From: Phototrophicales bacterium
GTDB lineage: Bacteria > Chloroflexota > Anaerolineae > Aggregatilineales > Phototrophicaceae
DNA length: 10,146 nt
Assembly: GCA_002794515.1 (NCBI GenBank)
Contig: PGTJ01000067.1
Span: 1 to 10,146, forward strand
Reading direction: 5' to 3'
Shown: positions 1 through 8,285 of the stretch, piece after piece
Layout: every line of letters begins with the position of its first letter
Numbering within the stretch: the stretch's first letter is position 1
Translations under genes and position numbers: made by a program
Notes under the pieces: model-generated
Told to the model about the DNA's origin: nothing
Database searches by the model: none
What the model saw: the letters and a program-made list of their open reading frames with translations, nothing else

Positions 1-28
1 ATCTGTTATTTTGTGACGAGGTTTTTGT

Positions 29-1900
29 ATGATGTCAAAAATCCGACCCATTTTGATTTTATTTTGCCTGCTCACCATCACTTGGCAGAGCATGGCACAA
101 CCTACCGCCCAATGCGCCGATTTAGTTGAGCGTGCCATCTTAGCCCTCGAAGATAATTGTAATCGCCTAGAGCGCAATACGGCATGTTATGGATATAATG
201 CCGTCAGCGCCATTTTTTCGCAAATTGTCCCCAGCGATTATTTCACCCGTCCTGCCGATAAAGCGGGATTGCTCGATTTGCTGAGCATTCAGACCACCCC
301 ATTGGACATCGAAAATGACCGATGGGGCATTGCGGTGATGAGCATACAAGCCAATTTGCCCAATACATTGCCCGGTCAGGCGGTGACAGTGTTGCTATTG
401 GGCGATTCGACCATCGAAAATCGGGTGAATCCGTTAGATATTGCGCCGATTGCCACCCCTGTACAAGTGGCTATCCAAACGGCTACCGATGCCCGCACAT
501 CGCCGAATGATGCCAGTAACACTGTTGGTCGTTTGAATACGGGCGAAATGCTGTTGGTGGATGCGCTCAATAATGATGGCACATGGTTACGGGTAGTGGT
601 GAATAATTTGCCCGCATGGATTCGGCGTGATGCGACTGACTCGCCTACTGGTTTGAACGACTTACCCGTCATAACATCGCCCATTCAATCGCCCATGCAA
701 GCCTTTTATTTCACAACGGGTGTCGGTAATATCGCCTGTCAAGAAGCGCCGAATACCATCACCATCAAAAGCCCAGAGAATATGACGGTAGATTTATCGG
801 TGAATGGGGTAGATATTCGCATCGGTAGCACCATCACCTTGCGGAATAGCGCCCCAAATGAATTATCATTCACGGTGCAAGAGGGGCACTTAGAGACATC
901 CACAGGCGAATATGTTGAGGCGGGTGATACGCTCATCGCCCATACAGATGATTTAGGGAATATCGTCTATTGGCAAGAAAGTCGCCCCGCCACCGATGAA
1001 GAAATCGGCTTTGGTGATGTGGCGAATCGGGCATTGAGCGCGGTCTTAGGTGAAGATATATCCACATCGATTCGCCCACAGCCCACCGAGGCGCCGACTA
1101 TCACCGATACATTATCTATGGATGAAATCGTGCATATCGTAGCCCGGGGCGAGACATTATTCAGCATCGCCCGCCGATATAATGCCAGTATGCCCGCAAT
1201 CGTAGCGCGGAATAATCTCGCTAATCCGCGCAATATCTTTGTCGGTCAACGCTTGGTCATCCCCAATCCCAATAGCGGATTTGTGGGCTTAGAGGATATG
1301 CAACAACCACCCCTATCACCACCAGTGACCAATGTGACAGTGAATAGTGTCGATTGTAGCAATTTTAAGGGAATTAGCCCATTGCAGGGGATGATGTTGG
1401 GAGATAATACCTTCCAGTGGACTGCCGCCCCTGGGGCTACCAGTTATCGGGTGATTGTCACCAATCTGACCGAACCTCGTAGTGTCGCCTTCGATGCACC
1501 TGCGCCATTATTGTCACTGGTCGGATTTATAGACCAGAGTACCGTTGGGGGAAATTTCGATTTTGCGTGGCGTGTACAAGCCTTGCTAAATGGGGTAGTG
1601 GTGTGTGACAGTGGTGATTATGTCATGCAACGTGGTGGTGTGCGTTACCTGACGGTGACATGGGAGTGCGTTGTACCCAATACGATTGTCATTACCTATA
1701 GCGGTGTGTTGCCCGAAGATACCATCACTGCCAAGTTTTATAACCCACTCACAGCTCAATATGAACAACAAACTGGACGTGGACAAAGCGGCACCTTCAT
1801 TTTTTACAATATGGTGGCTGGGGCATATTTCGGGACGGCAGTGACATCATCTGGCGAGCAAGTCGCGCTTTTGCCAGACCCATTATTTGCCTGTCCATGA
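29..1900 (+). CDS. Secreted SH3-LysM domain protein (paralogue A)
   Basis: A 623-residue exported protein with no recognised enzymatic domain. Residues 1-23 form a signal peptide (basic Lys4/Arg6, hydrophobic core, likely cleavage after SMA at 21-23) without a lipobox. A conserved N-terminal region has Cys29, Cys44 and Cys53. An SH3-like domain lies at about 146-201 and ends in a typical AWIRR motif. A middle block at about 225-275 (SPMQAFYFTTG, then RIGSTI) leads into a FecR-like beta region. A clear LysM domain occupies about 368-413 (GETLFSIARRYN, then VGQRLVIPN). An Fn3-like region starts near Cys443, and about 75 residues at the C-terminus have no counterpart in the neighbour. LysM and SH3 domains usually bind peptidoglycan or other wall glycans, so a cell-surface role is inferred. 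The ATG at 29 is favoured by GAGG at 18-21; the ATG at 32 is the alternative. The promoter lies outside the window. The next gene is a paralogue. Confidence 0.88.
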   Translation: MMSKIRPILILFCLLTITWQSMAQPTAQCADLVERAILALEDNCNRLERNTACYGYNAVSAIFSQIVPSDYFTRPADKAGLLDLLSIQTTPLDIENDRWGIAVMSIQANLPNTLPGQAVTVLLLGDSTIENRVNPLDIAPIATPVQVAIQTATDARTSPNDASNTVGRLNTGEMLLVDALNNDGTWLRVVVNNLPAWIRRDATDSPTGLNDLPVITSPIQSPMQAFYFTTGVGNIACQEAPNTITIKSPENMTVDLSVNGVDIRIGSTITLRNSAPNELSFTVQEGHLETSTGEYVEAGDTLIAHTDDLGNIVYWQESRPATDEEIGFGDVANRALSAVLGEDISTSIRPQPTEAPTITDTLSMDEIVHIVARGETLFSIARRYNASMPAIVARNNLANPRNIFVGQRLVIPNPNSGFVGLEDMQQPPLSPPVTNVTVNSVDCSNFKGISPLQGMMLGDNTFQWTAAPGATSYRVIVTNLTEPRSVAFDAPAPLLSLVGFIDQSTVGGNFDFAWRVQALLNGVVVCDSGDYVMQRGGVRYLTVTWECVVPNTIVITYSGVLPEDTITAKFYNPLTAQYEQQTGRGQSGTFIFYNMVAGAYFGTAVTSSGEQVALLPDPLFACP

Positions 1901-1919
1901 TGTGGTTTGATTATCATTG

Positions 1920-1925
1920 TATAAT
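1920..1925 (+). promoter_or_regulatory. Probable -10 box of the second paralogue
   Basis: A perfect TATAAT lies in the 69-base gap between the two paralogues, 44 bases before the ATG at 1970. It would start transcription near 1932. No good -35 hexamer is seen 16-18 bases upstream, because that stretch is the end of the preceding gene. The second gene may therefore have its own promoter as well as readthrough from the first. Confidence 0.5.
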
Positions 1926-1969
1926 GAATTGCAACAGATTTTCCGAATCTCTTCAAAAAAGGTGGATGT

Positions 1970-3619
1970 ATGACAAATAAACAACAATATATACTCTGGA
2001 TGATTATTATGATTGCCCTTTGGAGTACGATTATCGCTTCAGCACAAAGTGATGCTACCGACCAATGCCCGCCTATCATCACCGAAGCCGTTTCGCTTGC
2101 ATCGCAAAGTTGCGATGATTTAGGACGAAACAGTGCCTGTTATGGGCATAATCAGGTTGTTGCTTCATTCATGGATGAAGCACAAGCCGAAGATTTTGCA
2201 CAACCCGCAGACACAGCACAATTAGCCAACATCATGACCATCAGCACATCGGCGCTGAATGCCGATGAATCGCTTTGGGGGTTGGCGCTGATGAATGTGC
2301 AAGCCAACATCCCCGATACCATCCCCGGTCAAGGTGTTTTATTCTTTTTAATGGGCGAGACCACTGTCGAAAATGCTACGTCATCACAACCAAATATCAT
2401 GCCGACCGATATTATCATTAGTGTTAGTCAACGCGTGAATATTCGGAGTGGCGCAGGGCGTAATTTTAACCCACTTGGTCGTGCAGAACCCAACAGTGTT
2501 TGGACTGCCACCGGCATCAACGAGGATTTTACGTGGGTGCGTATCGCTTTTGGTGATACTGAGGGTTGGATTAGTCGTGAGCTTATCACCCCGTTGGATG
2601 AAACGGCATTTAATTTGCTCCCTGTGGTGACATCAGAAATCCGCTCCCCTATGCAAGCCTTTTATTTCACGACAGGCACAGGCAACCCCACTTGTAAACA
2701 AGCCCCAGATGCGCTCGTTATTCAAAGCCCCGAACGGTTGTCGGTGAATTTATCGATTAATGGGGCAACCGTACGCATCGGCTCGACGATTGTCTTGCTG
2801 ACGCAACGGGGTGAGGATGACGTTAATGACGATTTGCCCGATATGTGTCGGCGCACCGAAGCAATCGTCTTAGATGGTGCATTAGATGTCAACCAAAACA
2901 GGTTGCGTATCCCCATTGGGCATTCGGCATATTTCACTGCCTGTGTCGATGATGATGGCAACATCGTCCCACAAGATGATTGGCAAGATGCTGGTCGGGT
3001 TTCTCAGGAGCGTTTGCAGGAATTTGCTATCTTAGAGACATTGCCTGATGGTTTTTTGCATTATCCTATTCGTATTCCGACATTGCAAGATATTGAAGAA
3101 GCTGAACAGAAAAATATCATTCCTACCATACCATCGACTGACGATGATGACGATGATGATGACGATGACGATGATGACGATGATGCACTTGGTGGAATCA
3201 ATTGCAGTACGTTTGTAGCTGTTTCGCCATTAGATGCGATTGTATGGGGTGTACAAGAATTTCGTTGGACAGCTCTAAATGGTGTGGCGTTTTTTTATCT
3301 GACATTAGAACGGACAGATAACTTGCCTGGCTCGGTGTTCATCAGCCAAGTAGGTGGCACAGCCCAATCGATATTTGCTGATGTGGGTGTTGGCGCATTG
3401 TATCATGTTGGGCGCGCCTTCAATCTCAAATGGCGTGCAGAAGCATGGGCATTAGACCAAAATGGACAGGCATATCCAGCCTGTCAGACGGCAGAAATCC
3501 CCGTCAGGCGCAGTGTGCCTAGCTTTGCCGATATTTGCGCTCAACTGAATGGATATGTCAGTGGCGGAACTTGTTATCGGAATGATACAACAGGCACACC
3601 TATCGTTATTCCAGATTAG
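1970..3619 (+). CDS. Secreted SH3 domain protein with poly-Asp linker (paralogue B)
   Basis: A 549-residue exported protein, paralogous to the gene just upstream. The signal peptide covers about residues 1-25 (long hydrophobic core, ASA before Gln26). The N-terminal domain has Cys33, Cys48 and Cys57, with the same C-x14-C-x8-C spacing as paralogue A. An SH3-like domain lies at about 150-206 (VNIRSGAG, then GWISREL). The shared middle block follows (SPMQAFYFTTG, then RIGSTI), extended here by an insert with two extra Cys. There is no LysM domain; a run of 15 Asp at residues 391-405 sits in that position. The Fn3-like region begins at Cys412, and the short tail contains two more Cys. The start is supported by an AAGGTGG ribosome-binding site at 1959-1965. 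The role is probably in the cell envelope. The acidic linker could bind cations or keep the domains apart, but this is inference. Confidence 0.86.
   Translation: MTNKQQYILWMIIMIALWSTIIASAQSDATDQCPPIITEAVSLASQSCDDLGRNSACYGHNQVVASFMDEAQAEDFAQPADTAQLANIMTISTSALNADESLWGLALMNVQANIPDTIPGQGVLFFLMGETTVENATSSQPNIMPTDIIISVSQRVNIRSGAGRNFNPLGRAEPNSVWTATGINEDFTWVRIAFGDTEGWISRELITPLDETAFNLLPVVTSEIRSPMQAFYFTTGTGNPTCKQAPDALVIQSPERLSVNLSINGATVRIGSTIVLLTQRGEDDVNDDLPDMCRRTEAIVLDGALDVNQNRLRIPIGHSAYFTACVDDDGNIVPQDDWQDAGRVSQERLQEFAILETLPDGFLHYPIRIPTLQDIEEAEQKNIIPTIPSTDDDDDDDDDDDDDDDALGGINCSTFVAVSPLDAIVWGVQEFRWTALNGVAFFYLTLERTDNLPGSVFISQVGGTAQSIFADVGVGALYHVGRAFNLKWRAEAWALDQNGQAYPACQTAEIPVRRSVPSFADICAQLNGYVSGGTCYRNDTTGTPIVIPD
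3140..3184 (+). repeat. GAY trinucleotide tract encoding 15 Asp
   Basis: Fifteen consecutive GAT or GAC codons, in an irregular mixture, encode Asp391-Asp405 of the second secreted paralogue. The mixed codons show it is not a pure microsatellite, yet such repeats can change length by slippage. It separates the FecR-like/middle region from the C-terminal Fn3-like region. Confidence 0.9.
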
Positions 3620-3643
3620 CCATAAAGGTCTGTATCAGCTAAT

Positions 3644-3666
3644 GCGAGATGTTCAAAGCATCTCGC
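3644..3666. repeat. Inverted repeat, 8-bp stem
   Basis: GCGAGATG at 3644-3651 and CATCTCGC at 3659-3666 are perfect inverted copies with a 7-base loop, 25 bases after the stop codon of the second paralogue. No T-run follows on either strand, so it is not a standard intrinsic terminator. It may stabilise the 3' end of the plus-strand mRNA or help stop transcription. Confidence 0.5.
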
Positions 3667-3733
3667 TAATCGCTATAAAGCACACTAAAGGTGCTACAAG
3701 GTGATACATCACGCCACAAAATCAGGTAAAATT

Positions 3734-3753
3734 AGCCCCTTCAGTGGGCTTTT
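3734..3753 (+). terminator. Possible weak terminator after the paralogue pair
   Basis: AGCCC at 3734-3738 pairs with GGGCT at 3746-3750 around a 7-base loop, followed by a short TTTT run. The 5-bp stem is short for an intrinsic terminator. Its position downstream of the plus-strand gene ending at 3619 fits that role. Confidence 0.35.
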
Positions 3754-3758
3754 AGCAT

Positions 3759-3797
3759 AAAAATAGCCGCCATCGGCTTTGAGCCGATGGCGAGGCT
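3759..3797 (-). terminator. Intrinsic terminator of the hydrolase operon
   Basis: On the minus strand a GC-rich hairpin (10 paired bases at 3769-3778 with 3782-3791, extended by AGCC/GGCT at 3765-3768 and 3794-3797 past a 2-base bulge, 3-base loop) is followed at once by a run of five T (3763-3759). It begins 15 bases past the stop codon of the minus-strand gene ending at 3812, where its terminator should be. Confidence 0.8.
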
Positions 3798-3811
3798 GAT
3801 ACTTATCTTCA

Positions 3812-4120
3812 TTACAACTGAAAGCCACCTGTGATATAAACAACCTTATGTTCATAATTTTCGACATAATTCAGAAGACGCTCATGCAGGGCTTTCCAGT
3901 CGTCACTGTTTAGCACTTGGCGCACAGTATCGAGGTCATCGCCGATGGCTTCTGCCAAAATCTGACGGGCTGGTTCGCGGCTATATACGGTATACCACGC
4001 CCATGTGGGCTTAATCCCCAAGCGATTCACCCCTGGCAACCATTCGCGCACGACAAACTCAAAATATTCTTGGTCTTGACCGGGTTTTATATCCCATTGC
4101 ATCAACAATTTGACATTCAT
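3812..4120 (-). CDS. Small conserved hypothetical protein, dimeric alpha/beta-barrel-like
   Basis: A 102-residue soluble protein with no signal peptide or membrane segment. The pattern of a first beta strand (KLLMQWDI), a helix rich in Phe/Glu, a strand with paired Trp and Tyr (TWAWYTVY), a second helix (DDWKALHERLLNYV) and a final strand (KVVYI) resembles the ferredoxin-like dimeric alpha/beta-barrel fold seen in NIPSNAP/EthD-type proteins. That is a fold impression, not a firm family match, and no catalytic residues can be named. The start codon is well supported by GAGGTG at 4125-4130. Only 12 bases separate it from the upstream hydrolase gene on the same strand, so the two are very probably co-transcribed. 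A strong terminator follows. Confidence 0.8.
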   Translation of the reverse strand: MNVKLLMQWDIKPGQDQEYFEFVVREWLPGVNRLGIKPTWAWYTVYSREPARQILAEAIGDDLDTVRQVLNSDDWKALHERLLNYVENYEHKVVYITGGFQL

Positions 4121-4132
4121 ATCACACCTCTG

Positions 4133-4765
4133 TTAGGCTTGTGGTCTCAAGACAACCACCTGCGGTTGTTCGGGCATATTGGATGTCACACGGAGCATAT
4201 CTTCTTCTTGCACTTTGCTGATCCCCATCTCTTTGAGGAATTTCTCTATGGGGTCGAGGTTATCTTTTAAGCCGTCTATCGCATAGTGCATCGGCACGAT
4301 GTAACTGGGTTCTAAAAGGGCGATGACCTCCGCCGCGGCGCTGGCTTTGAGGGCATCACCACCACCGACTGGCACCATCACCACATGAACTTCGCCAATG
4401 GCTTCGAGTGTCGATTGGTCGGGGACATGGCGCAAGTTACCCAAATGTAATGCCGATACATCATCATATTTGAACACATAACCGATGTTATGAAAAACAG
4501 ATGATTTCTCGATGGCATGAAGCGCCACGCCATAAATAAAGACACCGCCGATTTCATATTCACCCGCCCCTGTGAGCAGATGTTGATATCCTTTTACCGC
4601 CTCTAAATTGGCGTAATCGGGGTGATTATGGCTGAGTGTGACCACATCGGCTTTCAGTTTGGGAATAGGCAAGCCGATTGCCTCTGAAAATGGGTCGGTG
4701 ACGATGCTCAAGCGCCCACGTTCTATAATCCGAAAACAATTTTGTCCATACCACGTAATATCCAA
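4133..4765 (-). CDS. UlaG-like metallo-beta-lactamase-fold hydrolase (TTG start)
   Basis: A 210-residue cytoplasmic protein of the COG2220-type MBL-fold hydrolases. The typical opening DITWYGQNCFRI, the TDPF segment (23-26), the metal motif SHNHPDY (45-51), GAGEYEIGGVF (66-76), HLGNL (107-111), VPVGGG (131-136) and VPMHY (157-161) all match the family. The usual length is about 210 residues. The start codon is TTG: no ATG lies nearby, the family's N-terminus begins exactly here, and AAGGA at 4775-4779 is 9 bases upstream. Two likely metal ligands differ from the usual pattern: HxHxDH ends in Tyr51 and the Asp of the HLGD motif is Asn110. His46, His48, Asp50, His83 and His160 are kept. The substrate is unknown. 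It heads a two-gene unit with the small gene just downstream. Confidence 0.85.
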   Translation of the reverse strand: MDITWYGQNCFRIIERGRLSIVTDPFSEAIGLPIPKLKADVVTLSHNHPDYANLEAVKGYQHLLTGAGEYEIGGVFIYGVALHAIEKSSVFHNIGYVFKYDDVSALHLGNLRHVPDQSTLEAIGEVHVVMVPVGGGDALKASAAAEVIALLEPSYIVPMHYAIDGLKDNLDPIEKFLKEMGISKVQEEDMLRVTSNMPEQPQVVVLRPQA

Positions 4766-4815
4766 CGTGTCCCGTCCTTATCTTGTTCACTATTCGTTCA
4801 ATCATTCTGCTGTTT

Positions 4816-4845
4816 ATTATAGCATATTTGTTTTGTCGCTGTCCT
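4816..4845 (-). promoter_or_regulatory. Promoter of the hydrolase operon
   Basis: On the minus strand a perfect TATAAT (4821-4816) is preceded by TG one base upstream (TGCTATAAT, an extended -10). AGGACA (4845-4840) lies 18 bases further up as a 4/6 match to the -35 box. Transcription would begin near 4809, giving a leader of about 43 bases. The box sits in the 86-base gap after the kinase gene, so the hydrolase pair can be expressed independently of it. Confidence 0.7.
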
Positions 4846-4851
4846 ATCCAT

Positions 4852-7800
4852 TTAGGCAGGAGGGATAATCCCCAATAATCGCTGGCTTAAGGCGATGATA
4901 TAATCGCGTTCATAAATCATGTTCAAGTCTTGGGCGCTGATGAGTGCTTTCTGAAGCATGGCAAATGCCGTCTGATTGTCGTGATGCAAATAAGCTCGCC
5001 AACCGATTGCCATATGCAGTATGGGCTGGGCAATTTTGAATGGCTTGGCGAATTTTTTGAATCGTTTGAGGATGAGGTCTATCACAGCATCAAATTTGGG
5101 TGAACCAGTTTCTTCGTATAATGCCAAAAAGTAGATGAGCAGAGCCTGATACCCCTCTACCAGATAAAATGATGTCGATGATAGGTCTTTCATCATTTGC
5201 AGAGCAATCTGGGCATAATCTGCCGCCTGATGTGGTTCATTGCGTTGATGATACATCAGGGCAACAATGGCATTCAGGCGCATTGCACCGCCTCTGTCGG
5301 CGGTTTGTTGATAGTACATCAACGCCAATTCGGCATAATTTTGGGCATCATCCAATTGCCCTTTTCTCATCGAAACACCCAACAGACCGACATATGACGC
5401 ACCCATGCCATGTATTGCCGCCGAACGCTCGGCTATCATCAGCATGTGCAACGCGGTTTTGTTGGCGTTTTCAAAATCGCCCTGAAAATAATAAGCGTAT
5501 CGCCGAATGGTATAGAGTTCTTCTTGTCGACGAATATGACCTGTTTTGGTGGCGATTTCGATACCCTTATTGAGGACATTTTCGCCGTCTCTCCATTTGC
5601 CTAGTCCTAATAAATATACACCCTCCACCAAATATAACCATGTCATCACAGGTGGGTCATCCAAATTTTCGATGAGACGATATGCCCGTTTGCGATAGTA
5701 CCGCGCAATGCGGTGCAATGGCACAACACCCATCGCCAATAACATAGACGCGGTATGGCGCAATTGTTGTGGTCGACAGGCATCGCCACCGCGCTCTGCC
5801 AAATTCAGCCCTAATAAAATATGATAAATGCCACTGATTTTATCGTTGTTATAAAAACTATTTTGTGCCAACACTTCACAGGCTTGTGAGGCGATACGAT
5901 ACCGCTCGGCATCGGTTTCGCTCGGTTTGGGGTTGATGAGCCGATAGCGTAATTGACGGATTGCTTGTGCCAATGTGCCACCGATTGTCACATTATCGTG
6001 AATATCCGCCGCTTCTAAAGCGAATCGGCAATAGTCACTGCTTTTATCTAACATCCCCAATCCCAAATAGGTCTGACCGAGTTTGAGTTGTAAATCGGCA
6101 TAGGCGATGCGCGAGAGTGGGGCAGAACCATCTTCATGTAAGACAGATGCGCGTTCTAAATAATTCAGCGCACGCTGATTTGCGCCACTGGTCAAAGCCC
6201 GTTGGGCGGCTTTGATGGCATACCAGGATTCTTTGCGGAATTCGCCCGCCCGCGCCCAAAATTGGGCGAGCGTGGCATGATATTCGGGCGAATCGGGGTA
6301 TGTTGTCTCGATAGCTTCTGCCAGTTGGTAAGAGAATGCTTTTTGGGCGGTGTCATCTAAATTTTCGAGCAATGCTTCGCGCATTTTATCATGTGCAAAG
6401 CGCCATCCCCCTTCATACCCCTCTAAGACCGCCACATCTGCGGCGATGCTCAAATCCATCTCGATAGAGGCGATATCGCGCTTAAAAACTGTAGCGAGGA
6501 TGAGTGGGTCGAGCATTCGCCCAAATAATGCCGCCATTTGCAAAATTGGGCGTGTTTCGGGCGGTAGCCGATTCAACCGCGACTCTAGCACACGGCGTAC
6601 ACCGCCCGCGAATAAACTATCGGGGACGGTGGATGAACCGATGGCATCTAAACTGCCCATAGCATCGGCTAAATGGCGCATCACCTCCACAATAAAAAAT
6701 GGATTGCCCTCTGATTCGCGCTCTAATAAATTGACCACTGGCTCGGCATCGCCAGAGTCGCCTATCATCGAGACGGACAGTTTGGCGATTTCTTCCCGTG
6801 AAAGGCGTGATAACTTGATGGTTTCTGCGCCTGTGAGCAGATGAGGCAAATCAGGACGTTCATCATCACGATAATTGCCGATAATCAACAAGGGATGGCT
6901 ATGAGAGAGCATGATGAGCGCCTTGAGCAAATCCAGCGAGTCGTGCGCCCAGTGCAAATCTTCTAAAATGACCACCGTTGGTTTTTTATCATCGGCGAAA
7001 AGCCGTGTGATGGTATCGATTAACCGCGCCCGATTGGCAATCGGTTCTAGGGGAGGCGGTTCGATAATCGGTTTATCGATGATCTGTGCCAAATCTGGCA
7101 CAATCGCCTGTAACACACCTGCATCCAATGGCGATAAATCACGTTCTAGCGATAACAAAGCAATTGGCTCGCGCCACATCTCGAATAATCGGCGCGATTC
7201 GCGGGTTGCCCCACCACGCGCCACCCGTGCGCCCGCGACCAATGCCTCTGCGCGCAATTCTTCGATTAAGCGCGATTTTCCGACACCACTTTCGCCACCG
7301 ATTAGCACTGTTGCCCCTCGTTGGGCGTTGAGGATGCGGTCTAATATGGTCGATAAATGATCTAATTCTGCCTCTCTGCCCACAAAACGCGCCGCCTGCA
7401 AAAAACTCTCGCGTCCTGTGGTGATGGCGATATTCCCCCGCACCTGTAAAAGCGCCTCGCGTACTGTGCCACGGTCTCTTGGATTGCGCGAGATGAGTTT
7501 AGAGATCATCGGCTCTAGTGGATGACCAACAATCGGTGAAAGGTTGGGATCGCCCATCAACACCCGATTCAAAAAATGCTCACCATCGCCCGCCTCGAAG
7601 GGATGTTTGCCTGTGATCAGGCGATAGGCTATCACGCCAACGGCGTATAAATCGCTGGCGGTCGATGGTGGTTCGCCCTCAAACACTTCTGGCGCGAGAT
7701 ATTCGGGTGTGCCAGCAATGCCATCGATGTCATCTTGACCATGCAACAATGCCAAGCCAAAATCTAATACTTTCACCGTCCCATTGATCACTAAAATATT

Positions 7801-8220
7801 ATCGGGCTTTAAGTCTCGGTGAATCACCTCACGCCGATGCAAATAAGCGAGCGCCTCTAATAATTGCCCCAATAATTCGGATGGAGATAATGCTGTTTGC
7901 AGTATAGTTTGGGCGGGATACAACCAATCCATTGTATAATAAGGTTCTTTATTTTCTGCCCAGCCATAATCGAGAACTTTAATGATATTTGGATGGCGCA
8001 AACTGGCGAGGATGCGAAATTCACGCGCTAATGCCACCTGAAAATCGGATGATGTCGATGCGGCACGCGAATGAAAGTCGAGGCGTTCCAGTGGTGTTGT
8101 TACCCGTTTGAGTGCGACGGTATTGCCGGTCAGGCGGTCATGTGCGCGGTAAATCACGCCCATGCCCCCTCGTCCAGACTCTTCAATTAAGCGATAGCGT
8201 GGTAACTGAAACTGATTCAT
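4852..8220 (-). CDS. PknK-like Ser/Thr protein kinase with AAA ATPase and TPR domains
   Basis: A 1122-residue cytoplasmic signalling protein. Residues about 9-265 are a Hanks-type kinase: glycine loop GRGGMG (16-21), Lys38, helix Glu67, HRDLKPDN (134-141), DFG (153-155) and GTPEYLAPE (170-178). All key residues are intact, so it should be active. An AAA/STAND-type ATPase starts with FVGRE near 280, with Walker A GESGVGKS (309-316) and Walker B VVILEDLHW (416-424). From about 600 to the end the sequence is helical and repetitive, as in TPR arrays, suited to binding partners. There are no PASTA repeats and no membrane segment. This order matches PknK/MalT-like regulators, but no C-terminal HTH is seen, so output is probably by phosphorylation rather than DNA binding. 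The ATG at 8220 is chosen because GAGAG stands 6 bases ahead of it; the TTG at 8223 would be only 3 bases away. It is transcribed divergently from a membrane protein gene. Confidence 0.92.
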   Translation of the reverse strand: MNQFQLPRYRLIEESGRGGMGVIYRAHDRLTGNTVALKRVTTPLERLDFHSRAASTSSDFQVALAREFRILASLRHPNIIKVLDYGWAENKEPYYTMDWLYPAQTILQTALSPSELLGQLLEALAYLHRREVIHRDLKPDNILVINGTVKVLDFGLALLHGQDDIDGIAGTPEYLAPEVFEGEPPSTASDLYAVGVIAYRLITGKHPFEAGDGEHFLNRVLMGDPNLSPIVGHPLEPMISKLISRNPRDRGTVREALLQVRGNIAITTGRESFLQAARFVGREAELDHLSTILDRILNAQRGATVLIGGESGVGKSRLIEELRAEALVAGARVARGGATRESRRLFEMWREPIALLSLERDLSPLDAGVLQAIVPDLAQIIDKPIIEPPPLEPIANRARLIDTITRLFADDKKPTVVILEDLHWAHDSLDLLKALIMLSHSHPLLIIGNYRDDERPDLPHLLTGAETIKLSRLSREEIAKLSVSMIGDSGDAEPVVNLLERESEGNPFFIVEVMRHLADAMGSLDAIGSSTVPDSLFAGGVRRVLESRLNRLPPETRPILQMAALFGRMLDPLILATVFKRDIASIEMDLSIAADVAVLEGYEGGWRFAHDKMREALLENLDDTAQKAFSYQLAEAIETTYPDSPEYHATLAQFWARAGEFRKESWYAIKAAQRALTSGANQRALNYLERASVLHEDGSAPLSRIAYADLQLKLGQTYLGLGMLDKSSDYCRFALEAADIHDNVTIGGTLAQAIRQLRYRLINPKPSETDAERYRIASQACEVLAQNSFYNNDKISGIYHILLGLNLAERGGDACRPQQLRHTASMLLAMGVVPLHRIARYYRKRAYRLIENLDDPPVMTWLYLVEGVYLLGLGKWRDGENVLNKGIEIATKTGHIRRQEELYTIRRYAYYFQGDFENANKTALHMLMIAERSAAIHGMGASYVGLLGVSMRKGQLDDAQNYAELALMYYQQTADRGGAMRLNAIVALMYHQRNEPHQAADYAQIALQMMKDLSSTSFYLVEGYQALLIYFLALYEETGSPKFDAVIDLILKRFKKFAKPFKIAQPILHMAIGWRAYLHHDNQTAFAMLQKALISAQDLNMIYERDYIIALSQRLLGIIPPA

Positions 8221-8255
8221 CAATGTCTCTCTATCATCATATGTTGATATAAACC

Positions 8256-8261
8256 ATTATA
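8256..8261 (-). promoter_or_regulatory. -10 box of the kinase gene
   Basis: A perfect TATAAT on the minus strand, 35 bases upstream of the kinase ATG, would start transcription near 8249 and give a leader of about 29 bases. The best -35 candidate, TTCATC (8284-8279, 17-base spacer), matches the consensus at only three positions, suggesting dependence on an activator or another sigma factor. Confidence 0.6.
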
Positions 8262-8274
8262 GGCGAAAATCGCC
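8262..8274. repeat. Palindrome between divergent promoters
   Basis: GGCGA at 8262-8266 and TCGCC at 8270-8274 are perfect inverted copies around AAA. The element lies directly between the two opposing TATAAT boxes of the divergent genes, where a bound regulator would affect both. It is short, so it may be chance. Confidence 0.4.
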
Positions 8275-8285
8275 GTATGATGAAA

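Noticed and set aside
3917..4270. Plus-strand open frame of 117 codons across the hydrolase operon
   Set aside because: It runs antisense to two genes with clear starts and family motifs, and its peptide resembles no natural domain.
6350..7360. Two long plus-strand open frames (164 and 149 codons) antisense to the kinase
   Set aside because: They lie wholly opposite well-conserved kinase/ATPase codons, have Ser/Arg-rich composition typical of shadow frames, and have no ribosome-binding sites.
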